From Lysinibacillus timonensis (lineage in GTDB: Bacteria; Bacillota; Bacilli; Bacillales_A; Planococcaceae), in NCBI RefSeq assembly GCF_900291985.1, contig NZ_LT985980.1:2856001-2920000 (forward strand): 64,000 nt of DNA. Direction: 5' to 3'. The notes beneath the pieces were generated by a model. It searched no databases and was not told the origin of the DNA. It saw only the letters and a program-made list of their open reading frames with translations. The position numbers and the translations under genes are program-made. Below, one piece after another: positions 17,859-26,722 of this stretch. Positions within the stretch are counted from its first letter, which is position 1; the number at the start of each line of letters is the position of its first letter.

Positions 17859-17892
17859 GGCGCATTTCTTTAATAAGGAATGCGTCTTCTTT
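17859..17892 (+). terminator. GGCGCATT-family hairpin at the repeat end
   Basis: Arms GGCGCATT and AATGCGTC with inner CTT/AAG and a TTCTTT tail. Almost the same sequence as 6064-6097. The rest of the gap to 18076 shows nothing recognisable. Confidence 0.6.
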
Positions 17893-18076
17893 AATTTAAG
17901 GATCATTTATTGCAACCCTTAAATCCTGGTTTAAGTTAAAGTGCCTTAAACTTTTCAAAAACGTAACTAAGAAAGCAATCCCCCTTATATTGCAACTATT
18001 ACCAAATTATACCATCCTACAAACTGAAGTAGTTGTTCTCGAAACTCTGGATTCTGATCTAATGGAGGAGTAACCC

Positions 18077-18484
18077 TTGCATTCTGACGTGCATTATAAA
18101 GAGGAATTGAAGAAAACTTATAAAAAAATTCTAACAGTAGTTCTTTTATGGTTTTTAGTATTTGCAGGTATCATAGGTTACGGAGTATATTGGCTTTTCT
18201 TTGATTGGAGTAGATTTAAAGATGAATTAATTAATCAATCCACTTCTCCAAATGGGACATATACAATCAATGCTTATTTATCTAATGGTGGTGCAACAGT
18301 TTCATATACCGTGTTGGGGGAATTAGTTTTCAATAAAGAAAATAAAAGGCCAAAGAAAATCTATTGGCAAAATCGAGAGCAAAACGCAACTATCGAATGG
18401 TTAGATGATAATACAGTGATGATAAATAATATACAACTGGAACTACCTCACGAAAGTTATGATTATAGAAGTGGCATTAATTAA
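18077..18484 (+). CDS. DUF5412-like membrane-anchored protein
   Basis: A 135-residue protein with a single N-terminal membrane helix (about residues 19-40) and an extracytoplasmic domain containing STSPNGTYTINAYLSNGGAT and NATIEWLDDNTVMINNIQLE. These match the DUF5412 pattern of Bacillales small proteins. The start is a TTG with GGAGGAG six bases before it. Its function is unknown. A short lipoprotein-like frame follows 52 bases downstream. Confidence 0.75.
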   Translation: MHSDVHYKEELKKTYKKILTVVLLWFLVFAGIIGYGVYWLFFDWSRFKDELINQSTSPNGTYTINAYLSNGGATVSYTVLGELVFNKENKRPKKIYWQNREQNATIEWLDDNTVMINNIQLELPHESYDYRSGIN

Positions 18485-18536
18485 TAGGTAAGTATAAACG
18501 GGTTAAAGCTTTGATATATAGAGGGCGGTTTTATAA

Positions 18537-18632
18537 ATGAAAAAGCTAATGAGCATAATAATAATTTGTTGTTTATTTTTATCTAGTTGTGCTTGTTTGG
18601 GGGAGATGGCCTGTTATCGTTTTGATATTTGA
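18537..18632 (+). CDS. Short lipoprotein-like ORF, possibly truncated
   Basis: Thirty-one codons encode a basic start (MKKLM), a hydrophobic stretch and a lipobox-like LSSC, then CLGEMACYRFDI and a stop. Only 13 residues follow the lipobox Cys, too few for a normal lipoprotein. It is either a micro-lipoprotein or the 5' end of a decayed gene. The ribosome binding site GAGGGCGG is acceptable. Confidence 0.4.
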   Translation: MKKLMSIIIICCLFLSSCACLGEMACYRFDI

Positions 18633-18664
18633 TCAACTCTATGTTCAACACAGCCCATAAAAAA

Positions 18665-18690
18665 ACCATACTTCCTTCTTGAAGTATGGT
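18665..18690 (-). terminator. Terminator of the duplicated-domain membrane protein gene
   Basis: Perfect 10-base arms ACCATACTTC and GAAGTATGGT with a 6-base loop. On the minus strand it is followed by a T6 run. Confidence 0.85.
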
Positions 18691-18692
18691 AT

Positions 18693-19943
18693 TTATAATC
18701 TTTGAGGCATAATCACGTAACCAATTGCTTTTCTTGATTTAAGAACTTGAATCAGCTGGTTTTGCAAAGAGGTGTGGCATGTTATCTCAATAATAACTTC
18801 ACTTTTGCGGTTTGGAAAAACTTTTATTTTCTTTTTATTTACCAACAATTCGATAATCAATCCTAAGGCGAACCCACCTATTAACCCAATCAACCCCCAA
18901 ATAATAGGTCCCCAGTGCCATGCGAAACCATAAATCACTCCTAGAACGGAAAAAACCGTTGCGCTCATCATGGCCCCATCCAGAATACTTGTCCCGTCTA
19001 CACGATGGATAGTGTCAATGATATGGGTTTGAGCGTCAAGGTTTTCAACAGGTAATGCTATAATATTCTCTGGTTGTATTCCTAACTTTTCCATATCATG
19101 AATCGCTATTTCTACAAAGGGTGAATGATCAAATGTAGCGATTATTTGCACTGTGTTGTTGCTATCATTGTTTAGTTGTCCCAAGTTTTTAGACCTCACT
19201 CTTAGATAACGTATTTGCTCAATATCGAAAAGTGTATTGTTTTCAGTTACCGCTACATACGCTTGATAGATGGCAAAAGCCAATATGGAGGGCATAAAGA
19301 GTACCCACTGCCAATCGACAATCTGAGAAGCCCTGTCAAAATCCCCTTGAAACGAATAGAGCAAGGCGCTAACAGCCATAGCCTTGTAGCAAACAAAGAT
19401 CCACCACGCCAAAATAAAGGTGCCAACAATTGTGCTGCTACCATATAATTGCCCCAAGCCAGGTGTAAAAAAGGACCAAAGCGAGGCCATCAAGGGATTT
19501 CTCTTTTCTAGGATATTTATGTCAAAATAACTAACAACGGAAGGGGTAACAGGTGCATCTTCAATTTCAGATAGAAGGTGAGCTTTCTTGATTTCAACTG
19601 CACACCGGTAACTGTCCCAGATGCAGAATATATATACAGCTATATATAAGAGAGCCCAGTTTGGATGTAAAATAGCTTTAGCTTCCTCGAACTTACCAAG
19701 GAAGGATAAGGCAATCGCCATGTTAAGATGTGAAGAATTGTTAACCACAAGTTCCCAGATAAATAGGATAATTCCATGTAGATACTTTCCTAGATACATA
19801 TGTCCAAACCCTGGAAAAGCAGCAGACCACCAAGCAGAAACCCAAGGAGTGCGAGGATATACCGAATTGACACCCCAAACTGATACTTTCCCTTTGGAAT
19901 AGCGCGGTTTTATATTAGCTGATTCGAACTTTTGATGAGGCAT
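18693..19943 (-). CDS. Membrane protein with an internal domain duplication
   Basis: A 416-residue protein. Two related membrane units, residues about 36-118 (AFPGFGHMYLGKYLHGIILF ... NWALLYIAVYIFCIWDSYR) and 152-236 (FTPGLGQLYGSSTIVGTFIL ... DWQWVLFMPSILAFAIYQAY), are each similar to the single-unit protein encoded at 38743. A soluble segment (about 265-320) resembles an alpha-beta stress-protein fold. A Gly-rich double helix (about 325-365) and a basic ferredoxin-like tail follow. No enzyme motif is seen. It starts with ATG behind GGAG and is monocistronic. Confidence 0.65.
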   Translation of the reverse strand: MPHQKFESANIKPRYSKGKVSVWGVNSVYPRTPWVSAWWSAAFPGFGHMYLGKYLHGIILFIWELVVNNSSHLNMAIALSFLGKFEEAKAILHPNWALLYIAVYIFCIWDSYRCAVEIKKAHLLSEIEDAPVTPSVVSYFDINILEKRNPLMASLWSFFTPGLGQLYGSSTIVGTFILAWWIFVCYKAMAVSALLYSFQGDFDRASQIVDWQWVLFMPSILAFAIYQAYVAVTENNTLFDIEQIRYLRVRSKNLGQLNNDSNNTVQIIATFDHSPFVEIAIHDMEKLGIQPENIIALPVENLDAQTHIIDTIHRVDGTSILDGAMMSATVFSVLGVIYGFAWHWGPIIWGLIGLIGGFALGLIIELLVNKKKIKVFPNRKSEVIIEITCHTSLQNQLIQVLKSRKAIGYVIMPQRL

Positions 19944-20165
19944 TGGGGAAGTTCTCCTTCGGGCTTATTGTCATTCTATAGCATTATCCATCATTACCTG
20001 ATTTATTCAGTAGCTTCCCCAATGACGCCCCTTTATGATTGGATTACATTTGGGCAAATTCGTCAAGATACATTGCGATCACTAACATGAGAAGGCTTGT
20101 AATAAGTTGCTTATGAAGGATGAACATATGACTGCACCAACTAGCGAAACTGCAAAAAAACCATC

Positions 20166-20816
20166 CTAAATGGAATGGTTCTTGTTAGCATCGGATTGGG
20201 TAGTTGTTAGGAAAGAGTCAATTATGTTTTTTGTCAGTGGCATGAAGTAATTTAATGTGAGCCCACCTAAACAGACGGTTAATAAAGTTCCAATGCCAAT
20301 AGGGCCATTAAATAGCATTGCCAAGACTAAAAATACAATATAGATGAGCGTTCTCGAGAAAAATAAATTGGTTCGAGTTAGCTCTTTTATAATGAGTGTT
20401 AAACGGTCAATCGGAATAGGTGCAAAATTCGTTTGTAAATAGATAGCGGTGCCTATTCCAATAAGAACTAAGCCGAAGCCAAAGCAAACAACTTTGCTGA
20501 ACCAAAATTGTGGCGCTATCACATATTGTAATAAAAACAGCCACAAATCAATGCCGATTCCAGTAATAAAGGCTGTTAGTAACCCTAAAACTTCAGGTCG
20601 ATTTCTCTTTAATAGTGAATTGATACATATTAATAATAACGCAATGATGATTTCCCAACTTCCTACAGTGAGTCCAACATTAATGGCCAAACCGACCAAC
20701 AGGGCATCAAATGGAGAAGTACCAAGATTGGATTGAATGGTTAATGTAATACCGAGAGTTAGGATGAAAATACCTAACATATAAAGAGCATATTGAATTT
20801 TACTCGATACTTGCAT
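20166..20816 (-). CDS. YczE/YyaS/YitT family membrane protein
   Basis: A 216-residue integral membrane protein with five or six hydrophobic helices. It has the family landmarks NLGTSPFDALLVGLAINVGL near residues 30-50 and NFAPIPIDRLTLIIKE near 130-145. The ATG overlaps the stop of the acetyltransferase gene by one base (TGATG); a GTG one codon upstream is also possible. The family function is not known; in B. subtilis yczE is linked to surfactin-type production. The two genes share a promoter at 21319-21347. Confidence 0.85.
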   Translation of the reverse strand: MQVSSKIQYALYMLGIFILTLGITLTIQSNLGTSPFDALLVGLAINVGLTVGSWEIIIALLLICINSLLKRNRPEVLGLLTAFITGIGIDLWLFLLQYVIAPQFWFSKVVCFGFGLVLIGIGTAIYLQTNFAPIPIDRLTLIIKELTRTNLFFSRTLIYIVFLVLAMLFNGPIGIGTLLTVCLGGLTLNYFMPLTKNIIDSFLTTTQSDANKNHSI

Positions 20817-21256
20817 CACTTAGTCAGAATATCTTTAACCATTAAGACGTGTGGGATTCCATCCTCCATAAACATATCAGATGAAGTCAAGTAGCCAAGT
20901 TTGTGATAAAAGCCTTCTGCTTGAGTTTGTCCGTGTAGTTTAACTTGAGAAAGTCCTTGTTGTTTCGCAATATCTTCCAATGCTTGAATAATGACTTTGC
21001 CTAGGCCAAACTTGCGGTAAGGCTTTAGGATACAAATTCTTTCTAATTTTCCTAAGCCACCAACTTCTCTTATTCTTCCCGTACCAACAGGTTGACCATC
21101 GTAATAAACTAATACGTGTTTACATTGACCATCCAATGTGTCAAATTCATCAAATTCGTCTTCCAACGGTACGCCTTGTTCGTCCACAAATACTGTTTTT
21201 CTTATATCAAATGCCACGCGTAAATCCTCTTCTAATGTAATTGTTTTTGCCTGCAC
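20816..21256 (-). CDS. GNAT family N-acetyltransferase
   Basis: A 146-residue ElaA/YjcF-like acetyltransferase. It begins with the family FDIRKTVFVDEQGVPLEDEF segment and has the acetyl-CoA loop region ICILKPYRKFGLGKVIIQAL (residues about 74-93). It ends GFYHKLGYLTSSDMFMEDGI-PHVLMVK. The GTG start at 21256 follows AAAGGA. It is translationally coupled to the YczE gene. The substrate is unknown. Confidence 0.88.
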   Translation of the reverse strand: MQAKTITLEEDLRVAFDIRKTVFVDEQGVPLEDEFDEFDTLDGQCKHVLVYYDGQPVGTGRIREVGGLGKLERICILKPYRKFGLGKVIIQALEDIAKQQGLSQVKLHGQTQAEGFYHKLGYLTSSDMFMEDGIPHVLMVKDILTK

Positions 21257-21318
21257 TCATTTCAGTCCTTTCTAAATGGATGTGGTATCTACATCCCCAT
21301 CAACATTACTTTAAAAAG

Positions 21319-21358
21319 AGTATAATGGAAAATGTTTTTGTTGTAAATACAACAAAAA
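21319..21358 (-). promoter_or_regulatory. Promoter and palindromic operator of the GNAT-yczE operon
   Basis: On the minus strand TTTACA (21347-21342), 17 bases, TATACT (21324-21319). A perfect palindrome with 11-base arms TTTTTGTTGTA and TACAACAAAAA (21335-21345, 21348-21358) covers the -35 box, so a repressor bound here would block the promoter. The regulator is unknown. Confidence 0.55.
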
Positions 21359-21563
21359 TGCGGGTGTATCACACGAACCTGGTAATCGCACACTACGAAC
21401 TTTCTATGAAGTATGACAAAACCAAAAATTTTCTACTTAACTCATGAATGGCATACCGTTCTCATAATATTTCTTAGATTTTCAGAAAAATAAATTCACC
21501 ATTCGTTAAAAGAGGGAATCAAACCTCATTTTTTAATAAAGTGAAAAAACGGAAAAAATTCCC

Positions 21564-21615
21564 TTGCTAAATCGTAATCATTACTATACAATCTAAACAG
21601 TAATGATTACGATTT
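21564..21615 (+). promoter_or_regulatory. Promoter with two Zur-type boxes
   Basis: Two 16-base elements AAATCGTAATCATTAC (21569-21584) and GTAATGATTACGATTT (21600-21615) are exact reverse complements 15 bases apart. Each contains a TCGTAATnATTAC Zur-type box, close to the known Bacillus consensus AAATCGTAATnATTACGATTT. A candidate promoter TTGCTA (21564-21569), 17 bases, TACAAT (21587-21592) is straddled by them. This predicts derepression of the ABC importer under zinc limitation. Confidence 0.8.
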
Positions 21616-21642
21616 AAATCATTTGGAATTGAGGAGGTTATT

Positions 21643-23241
21643 ATGAAGCTGAAGATAACGAATCAGAGGTACAGTTTAGCGGGAAGGAAAAGAATCCCAC
21701 CATTGTTTGGAAATCCAATTTTGACAATCGGCATTTTGTTGTTCACTGTTTTCTTGTTAAGTGCATGTACGGGCAAATCGGAAGGGTCCAGTGAAGAAGG
21801 TACGACAAATAAGCATATTCATTTCCTTTATAATTTCTCGACAAATTCATTAGATCCACATGTTGATTCAAGCTATGTTCCGTTAAGAGCTGGGATTACA
21901 GAAACACTCGTCCGTTTAGATGAAGAAAATTTAACGGTTGAACCATGGCTTGCTGAAAGCTGGGAGGGAGAAGATGGTCAACATTGGACCATTAAACTTC
22001 GCGAAGATGTTACATTCCATAACGGGAAGCAGATGGATGCAGCTGCAGTAAAAGCTTCTCTTGACCGGGCACTACAAGAAAGTGTTGCAATTCAAAATGC
22101 ACTTAAAATAGAGAAAATTGAAGCGGATGGTTATCTATTACATATTTCCACGAAGGAACCGTTCCCACAATTTATATCTGAGTTAGTAAACCCAAATGTA
22201 TCAATTATTGATGTAACAGAAGAAGATATAATCAATAAACCAGTCGGTACAGGTCCATTTGTACTCACTTCGTTTTCCCCAGGAAGTAAGCTTGAGCTTA
22301 AGCGCTATGATGATTACTGGGACGGTGCTTCCAATCTGGATTCAGTGACATTTTCGTTTAATGAGGATGCTAATGCTCGAACACTTGCACTAAAGTCGGG
22401 GCAAGTTGATATTGTTTATCGTCCTGAGGTAGAGAGTTTGGAATCGTTAGAAGCATTAGATGGCATGAAAGTTGAATCAACGGCGACTTTCCGAGTTCAT
22501 CAAATGACGATGAACATGGAACGCGAAAGCATGAAGGATATTAATGTTCGTCGTGCAGTCGATGCATTAATTGACCGCCAAAAAATTGTAGACAATATTC
22601 TTTTAGGATACGCCCAACCTGCTGTTAGCCCATTTTTACCATCATTGCCGTTTGCCCCATCATACGAACTGAGTGAGGCAGGAGCGGATCTAGCTATTCA
22701 ATACTTAGAGGAAGCAGGCTATTCGCTACAAGATGGGAAGATGCAAAAAGATGGAGAGCAGCTTAAACTGACGCTTTTAACGTATAGCGCAAGAGCAGAT
22801 TTACCACTAATTGCTCAAGTATTTCAATCAGATGCTAAACAAATTGGAATTGATGTAGAAATTCGCCAAATCGATAAACCGGAAGAATACATGGCGTCAA
22901 ACCGTGATTGGGATCTGGCCACATATAGCAACTTAACGGCTCCAAGAGGGGATGCAGGCTATTATTTAAATGCTACTTATCACCCAACTGGTGCGCTGAA
23001 CTTTAGTGGTACGGAGGAGCCTGAACTAACTGCAATTATCGATAAGCTGAATCAAACTGTTAGCCCAGAAGAGCGAGCTGTACTTGCTGAGGAAGCTGCG
23101 AATTATGTCCATGACAATGTCATTAATTCATTTGTCTTACATCCATCAACGATTGTTGCTTATAACGAAAACAAAGTTAAAAATTGGGTGACATCCCGAA
23201 GTGAATATTACATGATTACGAATTTGTTGGATGTGAAGTAG
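21643..23241 (+). CDS. Ni/peptide-type ABC substrate-binding lipoprotein (probable zinc or metallophore)
   Basis: A 532-residue solute-binding protein of the NikA/DppA class (SBP family 5). An unusually long basic N-region of about 24 residues precedes the hydrophobic segment and lipobox LLSAC (Cys42). Diagnostic segments are FSTNSLDPHVDSSYVPLRAG, NKPVGTGPFVL, RRAVDALIDRQKI and the terminal SRSEYYMITNLLDVK, which is typical of NikA/CntA proteins. It heads a five-gene operon under two Zur-type boxes. The likely cargo is zinc or a zinc-metallophore complex, although the family alone would also allow nickel. Confidence 0.88.
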   Translation: MKLKITNQRYSLAGRKRIPPLFGNPILTIGILLFTVFLLSACTGKSEGSSEEGTTNKHIHFLYNFSTNSLDPHVDSSYVPLRAGITETLVRLDEENLTVEPWLAESWEGEDGQHWTIKLREDVTFHNGKQMDAAAVKASLDRALQESVAIQNALKIEKIEADGYLLHISTKEPFPQFISELVNPNVSIIDVTEEDIINKPVGTGPFVLTSFSPGSKLELKRYDDYWDGASNLDSVTFSFNEDANARTLALKSGQVDIVYRPEVESLESLEALDGMKVESTATFRVHQMTMNMERESMKDINVRRAVDALIDRQKIVDNILLGYAQPAVSPFLPSLPFAPSYELSEAGADLAIQYLEEAGYSLQDGKMQKDGEQLKLTLLTYSARADLPLIAQVFQSDAKQIGIDVEIRQIDKPEEYMASNRDWDLATYSNLTAPRGDAGYYLNATYHPTGALNFSGTEEPELTAIIDKLNQTVSPEERAVLAEEAANYVHDNVINSFVLHPSTIVAYNENKVKNWVTSRSEYYMITNLLDVK

Positions 23242-24189
23242 ATGTTGCGTATGTTAGCTCGAAAGTTTTTTGAAATACTACTCTTTTTATTATTTATTAC
23301 ATTTATTAGCTTTTTAATGGTTCGACTTGCACCAGGAGATCCTGTTTTAACGATTTTAAACGTTGAAGAGCTCTCTGTTAACCAGGAACAAATTGAAGCA
23401 TTAAGAGAGGAAATGGGATTTAACGAGCCATTGCTCATCCAGTATGGTCTTTGGCTCTTGAAATTCTTTATGCTAGATTTCGGGGATTCTTATATCGCGG
23501 GTCAACCAGTTATGGATATGATTCTAAACGGCCTCCCTGCTACGATCGAGTTAGCTGTTGGTTCGTTGCTGGTCATGCTGGCTGTTTCCATTCCATTAGG
23601 ATCGCTGTCGGCCCTCTACCGTAATAGCTGGATTGACCAGTTAAGTAGAGCCTTATCTGTTCTAGGTGCTGCCGTCCCAAGCTTTTGGTTAGGTCTGATC
23701 TTTATCGAACTATTTGGTGTCCGTCTTAACTGGCTTCCAACGATGGGGAGAGACGGTTTCATGTCTCTCATATTGCCTTCATTGACTCTAGGGCTCGCCA
23801 TGTCAAGTGTCTATGTCCGTTTGCTTCGTTCAAGTCTTCTTGAATCGTTTAGTCAGGAATTTATTCGTACAGCGAGGGCGCGCGGCTTGTCAGAAAGGCG
23901 TATTTTTTTCATACATGCATTTCGCCATTGCCTTCCTCCTGTTATTACCGTTTTTGGTGTCAGTTTAGGAAGTTTGATAGGTGGAGTTGTAGTCATTGAA
24001 GTGTTATTTGCATATCCAGGAATAGGAAAACTTGTTGTGGAAGCGATACGCCAACGCGATTATCCACTCATTCAAGGATATATTTTCGTGATGGCCATCC
24101 TTGTTTTTGTTGTAAATACTTGTGTGGATTTGTCGTACAGATATTTAAATCCAGAGCTAAGACTAAAAGAAAGGGGGGCCAATCGATGA
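23242..24189 (+). CDS. ABC importer permease (NikB/DppB type)
   Basis: A 315-residue permease with six helices. The N-terminal LAPGDPVLTIL motif and the cytoplasmic EAA-loop equivalent FIRTARARGLSERRIFFIHAF identify the DppB/NikB class. Its ATG begins directly after the stop of the binding protein, so translation is coupled. It pairs with the next permease to form the channel. Confidence 0.93.
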   Translation: MLRMLARKFFEILLFLLFITFISFLMVRLAPGDPVLTILNVEELSVNQEQIEALREEMGFNEPLLIQYGLWLLKFFMLDFGDSYIAGQPVMDMILNGLPATIELAVGSLLVMLAVSIPLGSLSALYRNSWIDQLSRALSVLGAAVPSFWLGLIFIELFGVRLNWLPTMGRDGFMSLILPSLTLGLAMSSVYVRLLRSSLLESFSQEFIRTARARGLSERRIFFIHAFRHCLPPVITVFGVSLGSLIGGVVVIEVLFAYPGIGKLVVEAIRQRDYPLIQGYIFVMAILVFVVNTCVDLSYRYLNPELRLKERGANR

Positions 24190-25031
24190 ATGGATTCACT
24201 GTCCGTGCGCCCAAATCCAAAAAGTTCAGTTGGCAAGGGTTAGTAGCTTTCATATTCATATTTTTAATATTGATAGCAACCATCTACACTTTCGCCTATT
24301 TACGGCATGATCCGAATTTAACCAACCTCGACGAACGACTTCAAGGAATGAGCCTTCTGCACCCACTAGGGACAGACCAGCTTGGCCGGGACGTCCTAAC
24401 GAGGCTATTACTTGGTGCTCAGCAGACCATTGGTTATAGCTTACTAGCACTTATTGTTGCACTCATGATTGGAGTCCCTATTGGTCTTATTTCAGGATAT
24501 CAACGCGGGTTCGTTGATCGAATATTTATGCGTATTGCGGATGGATTTATCGCCTTCCCAGATACAATTGTCGCTATTGTTCTAAGTGGGTTAATGGGGC
24601 CAGGAATTAGTAATCTAGTACTTGCGATTATACTAATTAAATGGGTGAATTATGCCCGACTTGTACGTAGTACGGTTTTAACTGAATCGCAAAAAGAATA
24701 TGTGCTCGTTGCCCGAACGAATGGGCTTTCTTCAGCGAAAATCATCCGAAAGCACTTATTTCCCCATATCGTAGGGCATGTGTTAGTACTGGCAAGTTTG
24801 GACCTAGGCAAAATCATCTTGCTTATTTCTGCTTTCTCATACATAGGTCTAGGTGTGCAACCCCCAACACCTGAATGGGGTGCTATGCTAAATGAAGCAC
24901 GCCCATATTTCCAATCGAGACCTGAATTAATGATTGTTCCAGGGTTAGCAATTGTGTTTGTCGTGCTACTGTCAAATATGATTGGCGATTATTTACGTGA
25001 TCGTTTTGATGTAAAAAAGGAGGTGCTGTAG
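24186..25031 (+). CDS. ABC importer permease (NikC/DppC type)
   Basis: A 281-residue permease of the DppC/NikC class with an N-terminal helix (about 18-38), HPLGTDQLGRDVLTRLLLGA near residues 58-77 and the EAA loop VLVARTNGLSSAKIIRKHLF. The ATG at 24186 overlaps the previous stop by four bases (ATGA) with AAAGGGGGG upstream; an earlier in-frame start at 24120 lies inside the preceding gene and is rejected. Confidence 0.93.
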   Translation: MNGFTVRAPKSKKFSWQGLVAFIFIFLILIATIYTFAYLRHDPNLTNLDERLQGMSLLHPLGTDQLGRDVLTRLLLGAQQTIGYSLLALIVALMIGVPIGLISGYQRGFVDRIFMRIADGFIAFPDTIVAIVLSGLMGPGISNLVLAIILIKWVNYARLVRSTVLTESQKEYVLVARTNGLSSAKIIRKHLFPHIVGHVLVLASLDLGKIILLISAFSYIGLGVQPPTPEWGAMLNEARPYFQSRPELMIVPGLAIVFVVLLSNMIGDYLRDRFDVKKEVL

Positions 25032-25846
25032 TGATCTTATCAATTGAACAACTGTCAATTTGTAGTAAAGAACGGACAATCGTTGAAAACGTGTCACTTT
25101 CTATTAGTGAAGGTGAATGGTTTGCCTTAGTGGGACAAAGTGGAAGTGGGAAAAGCTTGCTTTCACAGGCAATAGGCCAAATGCTTCCGACGAATTTGAT
25201 GTCTTCCGGGAACATCTTCTTTAATGGGGAGGATTTACTGTCATTATCACCAAAGCAAATTCGAACTTTTCGGGGTCGGAAATTAGCTTATATTTTTCAA
25301 GATTATCAAGGCTCTTTTACGCCATTCCGAACGATTGGTCAACATCTTGATGAATATCAAAAAGCTCATGGAGAAAAGAACGCGAAAATGAGAAAAATCA
25401 AATCAATGGAAGCACTTGACTCATTAGGATTAGATGAAACTTACTACTACCGTTATCCATTCCAGCTAAGTGGTGGCCAACTTCAGAGAGTTTCCATTGC
25501 TCTAGCACTGTTGTTATCTCCTGAATTATTAATAGCAGATGAAATAACGACTGCACTAGACAGTGTATCTGGGCATCGGATCTTAGAGTTGCTTTCACAA
25601 AAGCAAAAGGAAACAGGCTGTGCGATTCTTTTCATCACCCATGATTGGCGACATGTAAGACGCTACGCTACCCGTTTAGCAGTTATGAAGGAAGGGGAAA
25701 TAGTTGAATCAGGTGGAAAGCATCGGATACTTGACCATCCAAAGCATGAGTATACAAAACAGTTAATCCAAGCTGCCCCTATACTTGGTCAAGGTCTACC
25801 ATCAGGTTTACAGGAGGATGTAAAGTATGAACCTGCTTACAATTAA
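25031..25846 (+). CDS. ABC importer ATP-binding protein (NikD/DppD type)
   Basis: A 271-residue ATPase with Walker A GQSGSGKS (about 34-41), signature LSGGQLQRV, Walker B LLIADEI and D-loop TALD. The Walker B tail is ADEI rather than the usual ADEP, so the family proline is replaced. The GTG start overlaps the upstream stop by one base and follows GGAGG. The C-terminus ends in the short oligopeptide-type tail. It works with the ATPase encoded next. Confidence 0.92.
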   Translation: MILSIEQLSICSKERTIVENVSLSISEGEWFALVGQSGSGKSLLSQAIGQMLPTNLMSSGNIFFNGEDLLSLSPKQIRTFRGRKLAYIFQDYQGSFTPFRTIGQHLDEYQKAHGEKNAKMRKIKSMEALDSLGLDETYYYRYPFQLSGGQLQRVSIALALLLSPELLIADEITTALDSVSGHRILELLSQKQKETGCAILFITHDWRHVRRYATRLAVMKEGEIVESGGKHRILDHPKHEYTKQLIQAAPILGQGLPSGLQEDVKYEPAYN

Positions 25847-26588
25847 AGAACTAACGAAATCGTATAACGCAGGTAGTGTTGCGGTTGATCGCCTCTCGTT
25901 TACATTGGATAAGGGTGAGTGCCTCGGTCTTGTAGGGGAGAGCGGTTGTGGTAAAAGCACATTAGCTCGCTGCCTATTAAGGGTTGAACCGATTGATAGT
26001 GGGTCCATTTGTTTCCAAGGAGAAGCTATTGAACATTTGAATGAACGCCAATTACAACCTTTCCGGAAAAGGATGCAAATCGTTTTTCAAAATCCATCAG
26101 CCGCTTTAAATCCAAAGCTAAAGGTGAAAGATTCATTGATTGACCCTTATGAGCAGTATCATAAAGAGTTAACTCTTAGTCATTTTTCTTACATATCTAA
26201 GGATGTATTTATTCGGCAACTTTTAGAGGCTGTGGAGTTACCTTCTAATGTAGCGGATAAATTTCCTCATGAATTAAGTGGTGGACAGAAGCAACGTGTA
26301 ACGATTGCGCGTGCTATTAGTATTGAACCGGAGCTTATTGTATTAGATGAGCCAACAGCAAGTCTAGACGTCATTTCGCAGAAGGCAGTACTTACGTTAC
26401 TAACGGAGCTTCGCAAAACATTAAATCTATCTTACTTGTTCATTTCACATGATCTTGCGGCGGTCAGTCAAATGTGCCAGCGCATATTAGTCATGAGAGA
26501 AGGAAAACTCGTTGACCAATTTGATAGCAATCAACTATTTGCCAATGAGCGTCATCCTTATACGCAAGAACTTATTTCGATTTTTTAG
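25827..26588 (+). CDS. ABC importer ATP-binding protein (NikE/DppF type)
   Basis: A 253-residue ATPase with Walker A GESGCGKST (about 37-45), Q-loop VFQNPSAALNPKL, signature LSGGQKQRV and Walker B LIVLDEPTASLD. It overlaps the preceding ATPase gene by 20 bases and has an AGGAGG site. It completes a full importer of one binding protein, two permeases and two ATPases. No metallophore synthase genes are next to it. Confidence 0.92.
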   Translation: MNLLTIKELTKSYNAGSVAVDRLSFTLDKGECLGLVGESGCGKSTLARCLLRVEPIDSGSICFQGEAIEHLNERQLQPFRKRMQIVFQNPSAALNPKLKVKDSLIDPYEQYHKELTLSHFSYISKDVFIRQLLEAVELPSNVADKFPHELSGGQKQRVTIARAISIEPELIVLDEPTASLDVISQKAVLTLLTELRKTLNLSYLFISHDLAAVSQMCQRILVMREGKLVDQFDSNQLFANERHPYTQELISIF

Positions 26589-26722
26589 ATACAGTTAAGT
26601 GGACTACAATCAGTGGATTTTATTGATAGATGAAGTGAAAAAGAGAGTAGGCTTCCACTTATAACAGAAAACTCCTAAAGAGACACGCATGATAAATTAC
26701 TTAAAGCTATGGAGGTGCTGTG

